Shown here in pieces: positions 17,154-24,141 of a stretch of 64,000 nt of DNA. This stretch comes from Spirochaetaceae bacterium (GTDB taxonomy: Bacteria; Spirochaetota; Spirochaetia; Treponematales; Treponemataceae). The stretch is taken from contig JAGAAX010000014.1 of NCBI GenBank assembly GCA_017614995.1, positions 62,001-126,000 of the forward strand. Reading direction: 5' to 3'. The notes under the pieces are model-generated. The model did no database searches. It saw only the letters and a list, made by a program, of their open reading frames with translations, and was not told the DNA's origin. Numbering within the stretch: position 1 is the first letter of the stretch; each line of letters begins with the position of its first letter. The position numbers and the translations under genes were made by a program.

Positions 17154-18170
17154 TTATTCAAACTTTATTTTGTACAGCTCAAGTGCCGCGTCTTGAAAAT
17201 CTGAAAAAACGAGCATGTCCTGATTTGGAGAGAGCGCAAGCCCTGTCGGCTGATTTCCGCCGGGTATTTCGCAAAGCTGTTTTTTTTCGGCTGTGTCAAT
17301 TAAGATTATCTTGCCGTTGACCGGGCTTCTTTTGGTGTAATCCTGCTTGTTGTTCGGGCCGCGGCACGAAACGCAAAGATAGCGGTCGCCCAGCAGGGCA
17401 ATCGTGTTCGGGTTGTTAAAGACGTGGTATTTCTTTTCTATCTTAAAGGTTTTCAAATTCAGTTCGAGCACATCGGCGTGGTACATGTCGCTAATCCAAG
17501 CCTTTGTTTTTGCTCTGTCGGTTACAATGTGGCGCATTGCGGCATTTTCAATATAAATTGAATCTATCAGCTCATAAGTTTTCATGCTGAATTTTTGAAT
17601 TGTGCCGCCGTCAAAAGAAAGCACTACAAGCGTTTCATCATCTTCGATAAAAGTCATGCCGCGCGGTGCAGCTTTTGTCTTTATCAGCTTTTTTACATTT
17701 CCGGTGCTGAAATCAATTACAGAAACGTCATTTGACACCCAGTTTGACACAACAAGCACATCATATTTCGGGTTATACGCAATAAATTTGCTCCATGTTC
17801 CTTTTGTGGCAATTGTGCGCCTGTACTCAAAGCCCGGATACGAATATTCATAGATATTGCCGGTCGTCATCTGCGAGACAAAAAAAGCCTGCTTTGACGG
17901 TACAAAAAGCCCTTCCGCAAAACCCAGCTTCTTGTGCTCCGGCGGCTCAATGCGCTTTATCACTTTTTTCTGTTCAATACTGAAAATGTCAAAGCCTTCG
18001 TCTTCTAGAAGCGGAAGAACAACAAACTTTGAGTCCGGGCTGAAAATAACCTGCTTCGGCTGTTTTCCGCATGAATAGACACCAATTTTTTCAAACACCG
18101 GTTTCTGATTCTGCGCGAAGCACATCAGAGCGGCAAAAACTAAAGACAGACAAATACAAAATCTTTTCAT
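17154..18170 (-). CDS. Exported YVTN-type beta-propeller protein
   Basis: A 338-residue protein with a signal peptide (MKRFCICLSLVFAALMCFA). The rest is a series of beta-propeller blades of the YVTN/YncE type, seen in recurring segments such as YDVLVVSNWVSNDVSVID and QPTGLALSPNQDMLVFSD. Such proteins are periplasmic or extracellular, usually bind partners or small molecules, and often lack enzymatic activity. It stands between the ABC operon and the accessory array, on the same strand. A weak AGAGATAAG precedes the start. Function not assignable. Confidence 0.8.
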   Translation of the reverse strand: MKRFCICLSLVFAALMCFAQNQKPVFEKIGVYSCGKQPKQVIFSPDSKFVVLPLLEDEGFDIFSIEQKKVIKRIEPPEHKKLGFAEGLFVPSKQAFFVSQMTTGNIYEYSYPGFEYRRTIATKGTWSKFIAYNPKYDVLVVSNWVSNDVSVIDFSTGNVKKLIKTKAAPRGMTFIEDDETLVVLSFDGGTIQKFSMKTYELIDSIYIENAAMRHIVTDRAKTKAWISDMYHADVLELNLKTFKIEKKYHVFNNPNTIALLGDRYLCVSCRGPNNKQDYTKRSPVNGKIILIDTAEKKQLCEIPGGNQPTGLALSPNQDMLVFSDFQDAALELYKIKFE

Positions 18171-18237
18171 AGGCTTATCTCTTAGAGGGTATGTGCAAAA
18201 ACTAATAAAAATATTATTAAAACAATTGGCAACTTTT

Positions 18238-18825
18238 TCATTTATTTAATGAAAATGTTCTTTCTTCTCCGTTTTTATAATATCTAAATTTATTGCCAGA
18301 ATCTAAAAATATTGGATTAAATCTTTTTCCGATTTGAGTGTCGATAGTTTTCTCTGTTCTATTCAAGAGATTGTAACAGATCAAATGAAATTCCATATCT
18401 TTTATTTCTTCTCTGTCGTATGCATCGTGTGGAATTATATAATCAGAATATACAAATAATCCTTTGTCTGCATTGAAGCAGTATTCGCCACAATGAAATT
18501 TCGGAGGATCATAATAATCAACTTGATTCTTCTTTACGTTATATTTTGCTATATAAGAGACATTCATAGGTGTTGCCGACCAGAACCAATAATCCGAAAA
18601 AGTACTGTTCCAGCCAAGCTCGTAAATCGTATCAGCGTTCTTATATTTTGATACAGCTTCTTTCCATGAGTATTCAAAGCATACAACTCCAGTTGAATCG
18701 TATATACGCAATGTACTTTGCTTTTCTATTTCGCTTCTGAAAGGAACAGATTCCTTTGTTTCTTTACCGGCACACACGATTGTGATTGCAAAAATCATGG
18801 TGACTGCTGCAATAATTTTTTTCAT
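18238..18825 (-). CDS. Small exported protein of unknown function
   Basis: A 195-residue protein that begins at ATG 18825, because GGAGG lies 5 nt upstream (18831-18835). It has an N-terminal signal sequence (MKKIIAAVTMIFAITIVCAG), cleaved either by signal peptidase I or, less likely, at the Cys as a lipoprotein. The mature part has aromatic-rich beta-strand segments (DYWFWSATPMNVSYIAKYNV). I recognise no family. It is AT-rich and is the last gene of the minus-strand accessory array; no attC-like site follows it, unlike the genes upstream. Confidence 0.7.
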   Translation of the reverse strand: MKKIIAAVTMIFAITIVCAGKETKESVPFRSEIEKQSTLRIYDSTGVVCFEYSWKEAVSKYKNADTIYELGWNSTFSDYWFWSATPMNVSYIAKYNVKKNQVDYYDPPKFHCGEYCFNADKGLFVYSDYIIPHDAYDREEIKDMEFHLICYNLLNRTEKTIDTQIGKRFNPIFLDSGNKFRYYKNGEERTFSLNK

Positions 18826-18839
18826 TTTTTCCTCCAAAT

Positions 18840-18880
18840 GCCCCAGTGCGGGCGTCTACAAGTTGCAAGCGCATGTTATG
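18840..18880 (-). repeat. Degenerate attC-like junction
   Basis: CATAAC on the minus strand (18875-18880) follows the stop of the YARHG gene by 3 bp, as in the other array junctions. A small GC-rich hairpin (GCCC at 18840-18843 with GGGC at 18850-18853) lies before the next Shine-Dalgarno. No matching second box was found, so if this is an attC it is decayed. Confidence 0.25.
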
Positions 18881-18883
18881 TGA

Positions 18884-19948
18884 TTATTCCCTATATTTAT
18901 CAAAAACAGTTTCTGGGGATTTGCCTTTTTCGGCTGCCTGTATCATTTCAATCAATATTTTTTCGTGTTTTTCTATTTTGATTTTATCTAAAGTCACAGA
19001 CTTGTCAGGAAGATAACATAGAGCTGAACTGAAAAAATTATTCAGGTAAGTATCTTTAAAAACATAATCATTTTTTGCATAAAATGAATTTCTGAATAAC
19101 CGCAACTGATTTTTATCCATTTGCTTTAAAAGTTCAATTAGTTCTTCAAAAGGTTCATGTTCGTAACCGCCTATCAGCTCATATTCAATTATTCTTGACG
19201 CTGTTGTGAATTCGTATATGTATTCTGTGGCAGACTGTATTTTTTTAGCACTATATGGTAATACTGGTAAACCGCTTCCACCACTATGACCATTATTAAG
19301 TGACGAGCATTTAATTGTAATGCCTAAATCCATTTTGCTTTTTGAAAACAAACTGCCAGACTTAAGAAAAAAAGTATTGCCGTCTTTTTTTCCGTTTCCA
19401 AGAATTGTAAATGTACCGTTTTCAACTTTAACATAACTATTAGTAATGCTTATATAAATATTTTCCTCATATTTATCTGAAAGTATCCATTTTTCTTCAT
19501 CTGTTTCTTGTATATAGCAAGTACTTGATCCGTCAAGGGAACTGCCATCATCATCCATAGAATAAGAAAGTTTAAAATGCCCTTTTGGCAGTTCAAATTT
19601 GTAATAAAAATCTATATAGCTATAATCATCTGTTTTCGTTTGAAAAGGTTTCAATTTCTTATTGTCTACATACATTGAAACGGAGTCTTCAGAAGGTTCT
19701 CTGTTATACAAACCTAATTCATAATGAAAAATAATAACAGCTTCGTTTTCTGAATTTGAATTGTTCAGCAAATCAAGTGTATTAGCGATATTAAAATAAC
19801 CCTGTATATTTACAGTTCGTCCGCAAAGAATTAGAGAATCTTTAGAAGATTCATCTGGATATACGGTAAATCTCCCTGCTGTTGTTCCCTGTGCGAAACA
19901 GTTAATACTTATAAGAGCAAAAAATAGTGTTACTAAAAGTTTTTTCAT
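18884..19948 (-). CDS. Exported YARHG-domain protein
   Basis: A 354-residue protein with a signal peptide (MKKLLVTLFFALISINCFAQ). The middle region (about 25-250) is beta-rich and unrecognised. Residues of about 275-330 match the YARHG domain, an extracellular module of unknown function in many bacteria: RNSFYAKNDYVF is followed by a tract ending in FFSSALCYLPD. The gene is AT-rich, lies alone in its unit, and is followed at its stop by a CATAAC box. The likely role is a periplasmic or surface protein; nothing more specific can be supported. Confidence 0.75.
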   Translation of the reverse strand: MKKLLVTLFFALISINCFAQGTTAGRFTVYPDESSKDSLILCGRTVNIQGYFNIANTLDLLNNSNSENEAVIIFHYELGLYNREPSEDSVSMYVDNKKLKPFQTKTDDYSYIDFYYKFELPKGHFKLSYSMDDDGSSLDGSSTCYIQETDEEKWILSDKYEENIYISITNSYVKVENGTFTILGNGKKDGNTFFLKSGSLFSKSKMDLGITIKCSSLNNGHSGGSGLPVLPYSAKKIQSATEYIYEFTTASRIIEYELIGGYEHEPFEELIELLKQMDKNQLRLFRNSFYAKNDYVFKDTYLNNFFSSALCYLPDKSVTLDKIKIEKHEKILIEMIQAAEKGKSPETVFDKYRE

Positions 19949-19986
19949 AATTTCTTCCTAAACTAGACGCAAACAGCGAACGACGC

Positions 19987-20051
19987 CATAACTACACACT
20001 TAAACAGCAAACCAACTTGGCTGGCTTGTCAGATTTGAACTGTATGTTATG
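19987..20051 (-). repeat. attC-like site (cassette recombination site candidate)
   Basis: A 65-bp imperfect palindrome bounded by CATAAC (19987-19992) and GTTATG (20046-20051). Its arms can pair along most of their length with bulges, through matching ACTTAAA/TTCAAAT and CCAA/TTGG segments. This is the layout of integron attC sites: conserved ends, non-conserved imperfect stem, extrahelical bases. It begins 2 bp after the stop of the gene at 20054-20500 on the minus strand. Confidence 0.5.
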
Positions 20052-20053
20052 TG

Positions 20054-20500
20054 TTATCTTAAGCTTTTACATTCATCAGATGTAAAAACATAACTCCAAT
20101 CTATAACCTTTCCATGATAGTAATCTATTACATCCTTAATATCTTTCATAAGCTCTGGAACAAATTTTGGAAGATAATATAGGTTCGATGAAAATTTCTT
20201 ACTTCCTAATTTAATTTGAAATATATTATATTCATTCCAATCAAGACCATTAATATTATTTGCTTGTAGTCTATATTTTTCCAGTATAGATTTTATAGAA
20301 TTAGCAAATTCTTCATTAGGAAATCGTATTTTTTCTACAGCATCAGGTTCATAACAGAGTGTCTGAACTTGACGTGTGAACAGCTCACCATCATTTGTTA
20401 TTGTTATATGATTTTGATAATCTTCGTCTAAGGATGTATAACTTTGATGAAATTCAAAAATAGTATTATCTTGTTGTTCTGAGTTAGATTCATTTTTCAT
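20054..20500 (-). CDS. Small cytoplasmic protein of unknown function (cassette gene)
   Basis: A 148-residue, AT-rich protein without signal peptide or membrane helices. It has a polar N-terminus, predicted beta-strands around HITITNDGELFTRQVQTLCY, and a helical region at about 60-80. No family is recognised. It starts 2 bp after the stop of the PD-(D/E)XK-like gene, with AGAGGA within that gene's 3' end, so the two form one unit and may work as a pair such as effector and partner or immunity protein. An attC-like site follows the stop. Confidence 0.65.
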   Translation of the reverse strand: MKNESNSEQQDNTIFEFHQSYTSLDEDYQNHITITNDGELFTRQVQTLCYEPDAVEKIRFPNEEFANSIKSILEKYRLQANNINGLDWNEYNIFQIKLGSKKFSSNLYYLPKFVPELMKDIKDVIDYYHGKVIDWSYVFTSDECKSLR

Positions 20501-20502
20501 TT

Positions 20503-21684
20503 TTATGATTCCTCTATTTTAATTTTTGCAGCCATAAATTCGTCAATAATTTTCAACCATTGTTCTTTGGATTTTAAATATTCAGAAATTTTTATATAAT
20601 TTCCATTGCGTTTTACACACCAAGACCATTCAGCATATCCCTTGAAATACTCACCTTTTAAGGCGATTGCTAGATCTGTTAGATACTTATCGCCAATTGA
20701 TTTATCACCAATTTTTTCAGCTTCATATAATACACCATAGAACTGAACATCACCATTTTCAATAATTCCTGCAAAATTGAAAATATCATCCTCCGTTTTT
20801 AAGTTCAACGATAATGTTTTTCCACGACCAAGTTTTGTTATTATACCATATCTAGCTTTTAATTCTGAAATAAAAGCTTTTAAATTATCTACGGTTTCTT
20901 TTCCAATATTATTTTCCAGTCTTTCATAGAATACTGATTCAGAAGGTGTTGTAACAATTTCCTTCTTATCGGTTATATTTCCATTATTCTTATCTTCAAT
21001 TGAAAGAACATTTCGTACAATTTCTACTGTTTTTACCAGAATTCGAGGTGCAACTATTAATGATTCTGTATTTTCGATTTTATAGATCGGTAGTTCTACG
21101 AGCGAAATTGTAAATGACAATTTTGAATAATCGTTCATAAATCGAACCATTTCTTCTGTATTTTCTCTTATTCCATCTCCAACAATAAGTAAAAGGAACC
21201 TACCTTTTTTTATATTCTTATATACATTATCAATGAATGTAGACTCATCTACATCAGGCGAATAATTATGAATTATTTCTATTAAACTTTTTTCACTTCC
21301 TTTACGACAAATCAATACATTTCTTTCAAAAGTTTCATAATCCCATGAAGCAAGGTCTTTTGCATAATCGATAATTTGACCAATAACTTTTCTTCTTGCC
21401 TCTGGATTTTTCCATAACTTACATTCTACTAAGGTAATTAATCCACTTTCGTTTATATATACAACATCACAAAATCCTGATGGCATTGATAACTCTCTAC
21501 ACAACGGAATCAAACCGTTGTAGATAGGTTCAATTTCTTCGACAGGGAGAAGACTCGTATTATTAAAACATAAGTCTTGAATAAAATCCTCTGAGAACTC
21601 CATTTTTCCAACAGGCATTATCTTTAGTTTTTGCGCTTTGTTGTTTTCGATATAAATTGGAGATGTACTTTGTTTCATTTGCAT
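20503..21684 (-). CDS. Putative PD-(D/E)XK-fold nuclease-like protein (cassette gene)
   Basis: A protein of about 393 residues. Residues of about 68-105 carry a nuclease-like core: GFCDVVY supplies Asp at about 73 and LVECKLW supplies the E-x-K pair at about 87 and 89, followed by a GQIIDYA helix. This spacing fits the PD-(D/E)XK superfamily; the assignment is from motif spacing only. The C-terminal half is unrecognised. ATG 21684 or ATG 21678 is likely the start (AAGGA just upstream); a GTG at 21699 falls in a hairpin. It is co-transcribed with the small gene downstream. The combination suggests a defence or conflict role, unproven. Confidence 0.65.
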   Translation of the reverse strand: MQMKQSTSPIYIENNKAQKLKIMPVGKMEFSEDFIQDLCFNNTSLLPVEEIEPIYNGLIPLCRELSMPSGFCDVVYINESGLITLVECKLWKNPEARRKVIGQIIDYAKDLASWDYETFERNVLICRKGSEKSLIEIIHNYSPDVDESTFIDNVYKNIKKGRFLLLIVGDGIRENTEEMVRFMNDYSKLSFTISLVELPIYKIENTESLIVAPRILVKTVEIVRNVLSIEDKNNGNITDKKEIVTTPSESVFYERLENNIGKETVDNLKAFISELKARYGIITKLGRGKTLSLNLKTEDDIFNFAGIIENGDVQFYGVLYEAEKIGDKSIGDKYLTDLAIALKGEYFKGYAEWSWCVKRNGNYIKISEYLKSKEQWLKIIDEFMAAKIKIEES

Positions 21685-21715
21685 TATTCCTTTTTCCACG
21701 TCAGTGGCGTATGAG

Positions 21716-21764
21716 CATAATTTGCGTTTTAAACCGTAAAAGCGGCTTTGAAAAACATGTTATG
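21716..21764 (-). repeat. attC-like site (cassette recombination site candidate)
   Basis: A 49-bp imperfect palindrome: CATAA at 21716-21720 and GTTATG at 21759-21764. The arms pair through GTTTT/AAAAC, AAA/TTT and CCG/CGG around a 6-nt loop, with unpaired bases mostly on one side. The CATAAC box overlaps the TAA stop of the upstream HNH gene. A CCAC/GTGG hairpin (21696-21707) lies between it and the next gene. Confidence 0.5.
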
Positions 21765-22341
21765 AGATTATTCCTTCTTCTACACATTTTTCCAATGCAC
21801 GATGCCATGATTTAAATGATGTATCAGATAAAGGAATATTTTTCCCTTTTATATAATTCAAATACCAATGTATCATTCCATCCCAATCAGCCATATCACC
21901 TGCAGGTTGAATTTTAAAGCCAATTTCCTCAAGAAGAAATCCAGATTTTGAAGAATTCATCATTTGTGAAGTTGTAACAATATTTGACGGTTCATCTTTG
22001 CCGCCTCTAGCAATTGGAACTATATGGTCATATGTTGGTAAAAATTCCCAGTATGCAATATGGCAATCTGACATTTTCCAATTTTTTTGATATGGGAATA
22101 CATCTCCAAGTTCCATTGATAAAATTCTAAGTACATTTGGAAAGAATAATTTTTTACCAGTATAGCGGTCGATAAATCCATCATTGATAAATATCTTAAG
22201 TTTTTCAAAATCAGACATCTTTCTTGAGTCTTTTTGAATAAAATTATGTCTATAATTGTTTAAAATGCATTGAACAGCGTTTTCCTTTTTGTTTTGAGAT
22301 AAATCCTCTAATGCCTTTAATAAAATTTCAGTATGATTCAA
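21760..22341 (-). CDS. HNH endonuclease (cassette gene)
   Basis: A 193-residue protein with an HNH nuclease motif in its second half: TYDHIVPIARGG at 103-114 (His106 the likely catalytic residue), then SNIVTTSQMMN at 119-129. The N-terminal 95 residues are helical and unrecognised. The start is TTG 22341, with ACGGAAAAAGA upstream; no ATG fits until residue 42. It lies 22 bp after the gene at 22364-23080, in one unit. The stop codon overlaps an attC-like box. HNH proteins of this size are found in restriction, toxin and homing systems; target unknown. Confidence 0.8.
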   Translation of the reverse strand: MNHTEILLKALEDLSQNKKENAVQCILNNYRHNFIQKDSRKMSDFEKLKIFINDGFIDRYTGKKLFFPNVLRILSMELGDVFPYQKNWKMSDCHIAYWEFLPTYDHIVPIARGGKDEPSNIVTTSQMMNSSKSGFLLEEIGFKIQPAGDMADWDGMIHWYLNYIKGKNIPLSDTSFKSWHRALEKCVEEGIIS

Positions 22342-22363
22342 TTCTTTTTCCGTTTACTTCTCT

Positions 22364-23080
22364 TCAAATATATTTGATATTATAAATTTTCAAGTCAACA
22401 AAGTAGTCTGAGCCATTTGTGTAACCGTCTGTTATTAATGTAAGACTTTTTTCAAAGAAAATTACTCTACAATTGCAATATTCATCTCCAGGAATGCTCT
22501 GTTGATGTAACAGCGCTTTATATGTACCAGAAATCGGCAAATTCTGTATTTTCAAACCAGATTTATCAATTTCAAATTTTACCTCATCTTCATCTAAAGT
22601 TTTTATCTTAATTTTTGTAAGACCAACTTGACATAAAGTGAGATTTATATCTTTTCTGTTTTTTTGCTCAAACAACCTTTTCTGTTCTTCGTGTTCTTCT
22701 AAATCATAATCAAATCGTTCTTTATTAAAAACAAACAAAGCCTTATCTTTATATTTCTGATATATTTCAATTGTTTTTAGCGTATTTGGAAAAATATCAG
22801 CATTTAATGTGAACTCTTCTACAAGTTTATAAAATTCTTCCTCTGTTACAGCATGGTCATTTAAACAATCAGTTACTTTTATACCAGGCATACCTGGGAA
22901 ATATCTTTTTAACTCAATATTTATATAAATCCAAGGACAATTATTGTAGAGTCCATGAGTACTTACATTTTTATAACCATTGTTTATTAGCCATTTATAT
23001 AATTCTGATTCTGAGAAATTTGAATTAATCTTATAGCTGCAAACTAATATAACATAGTTGCCACTGCCAATAGTTTCCAT
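22364..23080 (-). CDS. Unknown protein paired with an HNH nuclease (cassette gene)
   Basis: A 238-residue, AT-rich cytoplasmic protein. A mixed alpha/beta N-terminal part (about 1-75, with ELYKWLINNGYKN), a central charged helix (about 100-140) and a beta-rich C-terminus can be predicted. No family is recognised. AAGGTGA precedes ATG 23080 at good spacing. It is the first gene of a two-gene unit with the HNH nuclease 22 bp downstream, so it may be a specificity, immunity or regulatory partner; that is inference from position alone. Confidence 0.65.
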   Translation of the reverse strand: METIGSGNYVILVCSYKINSNFSESELYKWLINNGYKNVSTHGLYNNCPWIYINIELKRYFPGMPGIKVTDCLNDHAVTEEEFYKLVEEFTLNADIFPNTLKTIEIYQKYKDKALFVFNKERFDYDLEEHEEQKRLFEQKNRKDINLTLCQVGLTKIKIKTLDEDEVKFEIDKSGLKIQNLPISGTYKALLHQQSIPGDEYCNCRVIFFEKSLTLITDGYTNGSDYFVDLKIYNIKYI

Positions 23081-23105
23081 TTCTTTTCACCTTTTCAAAA
23101 CTTGC

Positions 23106-23146
23106 GCCCACTCCCTGTGCGGACGTCCATATAACTACATGTTATG
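23106..23146 (-). repeat. Short attC-like junction with GC-rich hairpin
   Basis: CATATAAC (23128-23135) and GTTATG (23141-23146) form a short inverted pair at the stop of mazF. A hairpin (23106-23113 with 23117-23124) lies before the next gene. It is too short for a full attC, so this is possibly a deletion derivative. Confidence 0.3.
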
Positions 23147-23147
23147 G

Positions 23148-23486
23148 CTATTCTTTTGTTACATAATCGATTTCAGCTTCAATCTTTTTCAAAATTTCTT
23201 TCGAAAGCTTTACGAGTTTATTTTCAAGTCGCATTTTATCCACAACAATAATCTGATGAATTAATGCAACTGAATCTTTGGAAAGTCCTGAATCTTTTTT
23301 AGGAATGAATACATTTCCTTTTAAATCTGCATTTATTGTATTTGAAGTAAGGGGAACAACAACTTTTGTATTAAGTCCATTCAAATTTTCTTTATCAGAC
23401 TGAATTATTACAACCGGGCGGCGCATTCCTGGTTCACTACCAAAGGGAATACCAAAATCAAGCATATAAACATCACCACGTGTCAT
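23148..23486 (-). CDS. mazF: MazF/PemK-family endoribonuclease toxin
   Basis: A 112-residue type II toxin. The N-terminal RGDVYMLDFG strand with the nearby GSEPGMRRPVVIIQSD segment is the hallmark of MazF/PemK mRNA interferases; the conserved Arg and the later PLTSNT and LIHQIIVVDK segments are present. It overlaps its antitoxin gene by 14 bp and is translated after it. The unit has its own promoter, as is usual for toxin-antitoxin cassettes within integrons. An attC-like junction follows its stop. Confidence 0.92.
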   Translation of the reverse strand: MTRGDVYMLDFGIPFGSEPGMRRPVVIIQSDKENLNGLNTKVVVPLTSNTINADLKGNVFIPKKDSGLSKDSVALIHQIIVVDKMRLENKLVKLSKEILKKIEAEIDYVTKE

Positions 23487-23679
23487 TTTTTACGCTCTCC
23501 CATACAGTTGAAAGGCTTGCCTCTCTCATTCTTTGCAAGGATTGTTCTTCGGTGTATTCATTATTTAGAATGGAAGTTTTTTTATTTATATTATCTGCGA
23601 TAAAATTGAGCAAATGAATTTGTTCTGCTAAAGTGAATGTTTGAACTTGTTCTTCTACATACGAAAGGGCATCAGACAT
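23473..23679 (-). CDS. Antitoxin of the MazF pair
   Basis: A 68-residue acidic protein encoded directly before and overlapping mazF by 14 bp. A helical N-terminal part (YVEEQVQTFTLAEQIHLLNF) and a disordered C-terminal half with QSLQRMREAS fit a small toxin-binding antitoxin. The DNA-binding class is not clear, and the sequence does not look like a standard MazE AbrB fold. GGAGG precedes ATG 23679. The pairing is the main evidence. Confidence 0.8.
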   Translation of the reverse strand: MSDALSYVEEQVQTFTLAEQIHLLNFIADNINKKTSILNNEYTEEQSLQRMREASLSTVWESVKNDTW

Positions 23680-23696
23680 ATCTTACCTCCAAATAG

Positions 23697-23724
23697 ATTA
23701 TAACATATTTAATTTGCTTTTGAA
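23697..23724 (-). promoter_or_regulatory. Promoter of the toxin-antitoxin pair
   Basis: TTCAAA (23719-23724) and a perfect TATAAT (23697-23702) are 16 bp apart on the minus strand. The message would start about 10 bases later, ahead of GGAGG. Confidence 0.65.
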
Positions 23725-23733
23725 TATGATATT

Positions 23734-24060
23734 TTATAACACTTGACTGGCGCGGGTCAGGTAAATGCTGCCGTTTTGCTTTAGCCAGGCGGAACATTCT
23801 TTGTATTTGGGGAACAATCTTAAAACTTCGGCGTAAAATGCTTTTGAGTGGTTCATGTGGCGGCGGTGGCAGAGCTCGTGGACAACAACGCTGTCGAGAA
23901 TTTCTGGCGGCATAACGGCAAGCAGACAGTTAAAGTTCAAGTTGCCGCGTTTTGCCTTGGGATTAATCTTTAGTTTTGGTTTTATCAAGCAAAACGCCAA
24001 GTTTTCGCTTCGCGTAAACTTGTAAATGGTGAACAAAGCGCACTTTTGGGGCTGATACAC
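23734..24060 (-). pseudogene. Remnant of a YgjP/DUF45 metallopeptidase truncated by a repeat element
   Basis: The open frame encodes the C-terminal zinc-peptidase part of a YgjP-like (DUF45, SprT-like) protein: GNLNFNCLLAVMPPEILDSV, the zinc motif HELCH, then NHSKAFYAEV. Intact family members are about 230 residues and carry a conserved N-terminal domain and RWGSCS motif just before this point. Here that part is replaced by residues read from a structured non-coding repeat (23948-24141). The N-terminal 35 or so codons therefore look accidental. It is most likely a broken gene, although a short zinc-binding product cannot be excluded. Confidence 0.7.
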
Positions 24061-24141
24061 ACAAGCTGCCGGTTTTGCGTAGGCAAAAGCGTCGTTTTTC
24101 GCCGGATAAGCTATTTTCGTGGATTGGACTACTGCGAAAAG
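23948..24141 (-). repeat. Structured dispersed repeat, copy 1
   Basis: Contains a 10-bp stem with one mismatch (CAAGTTTTCG 23998-24007 with CGTAAACTTG 24013-24022), an 8-bp stem (CGTTTTGC 23948-23955 with GCAAAACG 23989-23996), and a TTTTCGC/GCGAAAA stem (24096-24102 with 24134-24140). The same ordered stems occur at 45044-45132 and 63236-63460. This copy cuts into the YgjP gene and reaches the last codons of the HAD gene. Confidence 0.7.

Noticed and set aside
18171-18237. attC-like site after the last array gene (18238-18825)
   Set aside because: No CATAAC/GTTATG box or imperfect palindrome is present in the 67 bp after its stop.
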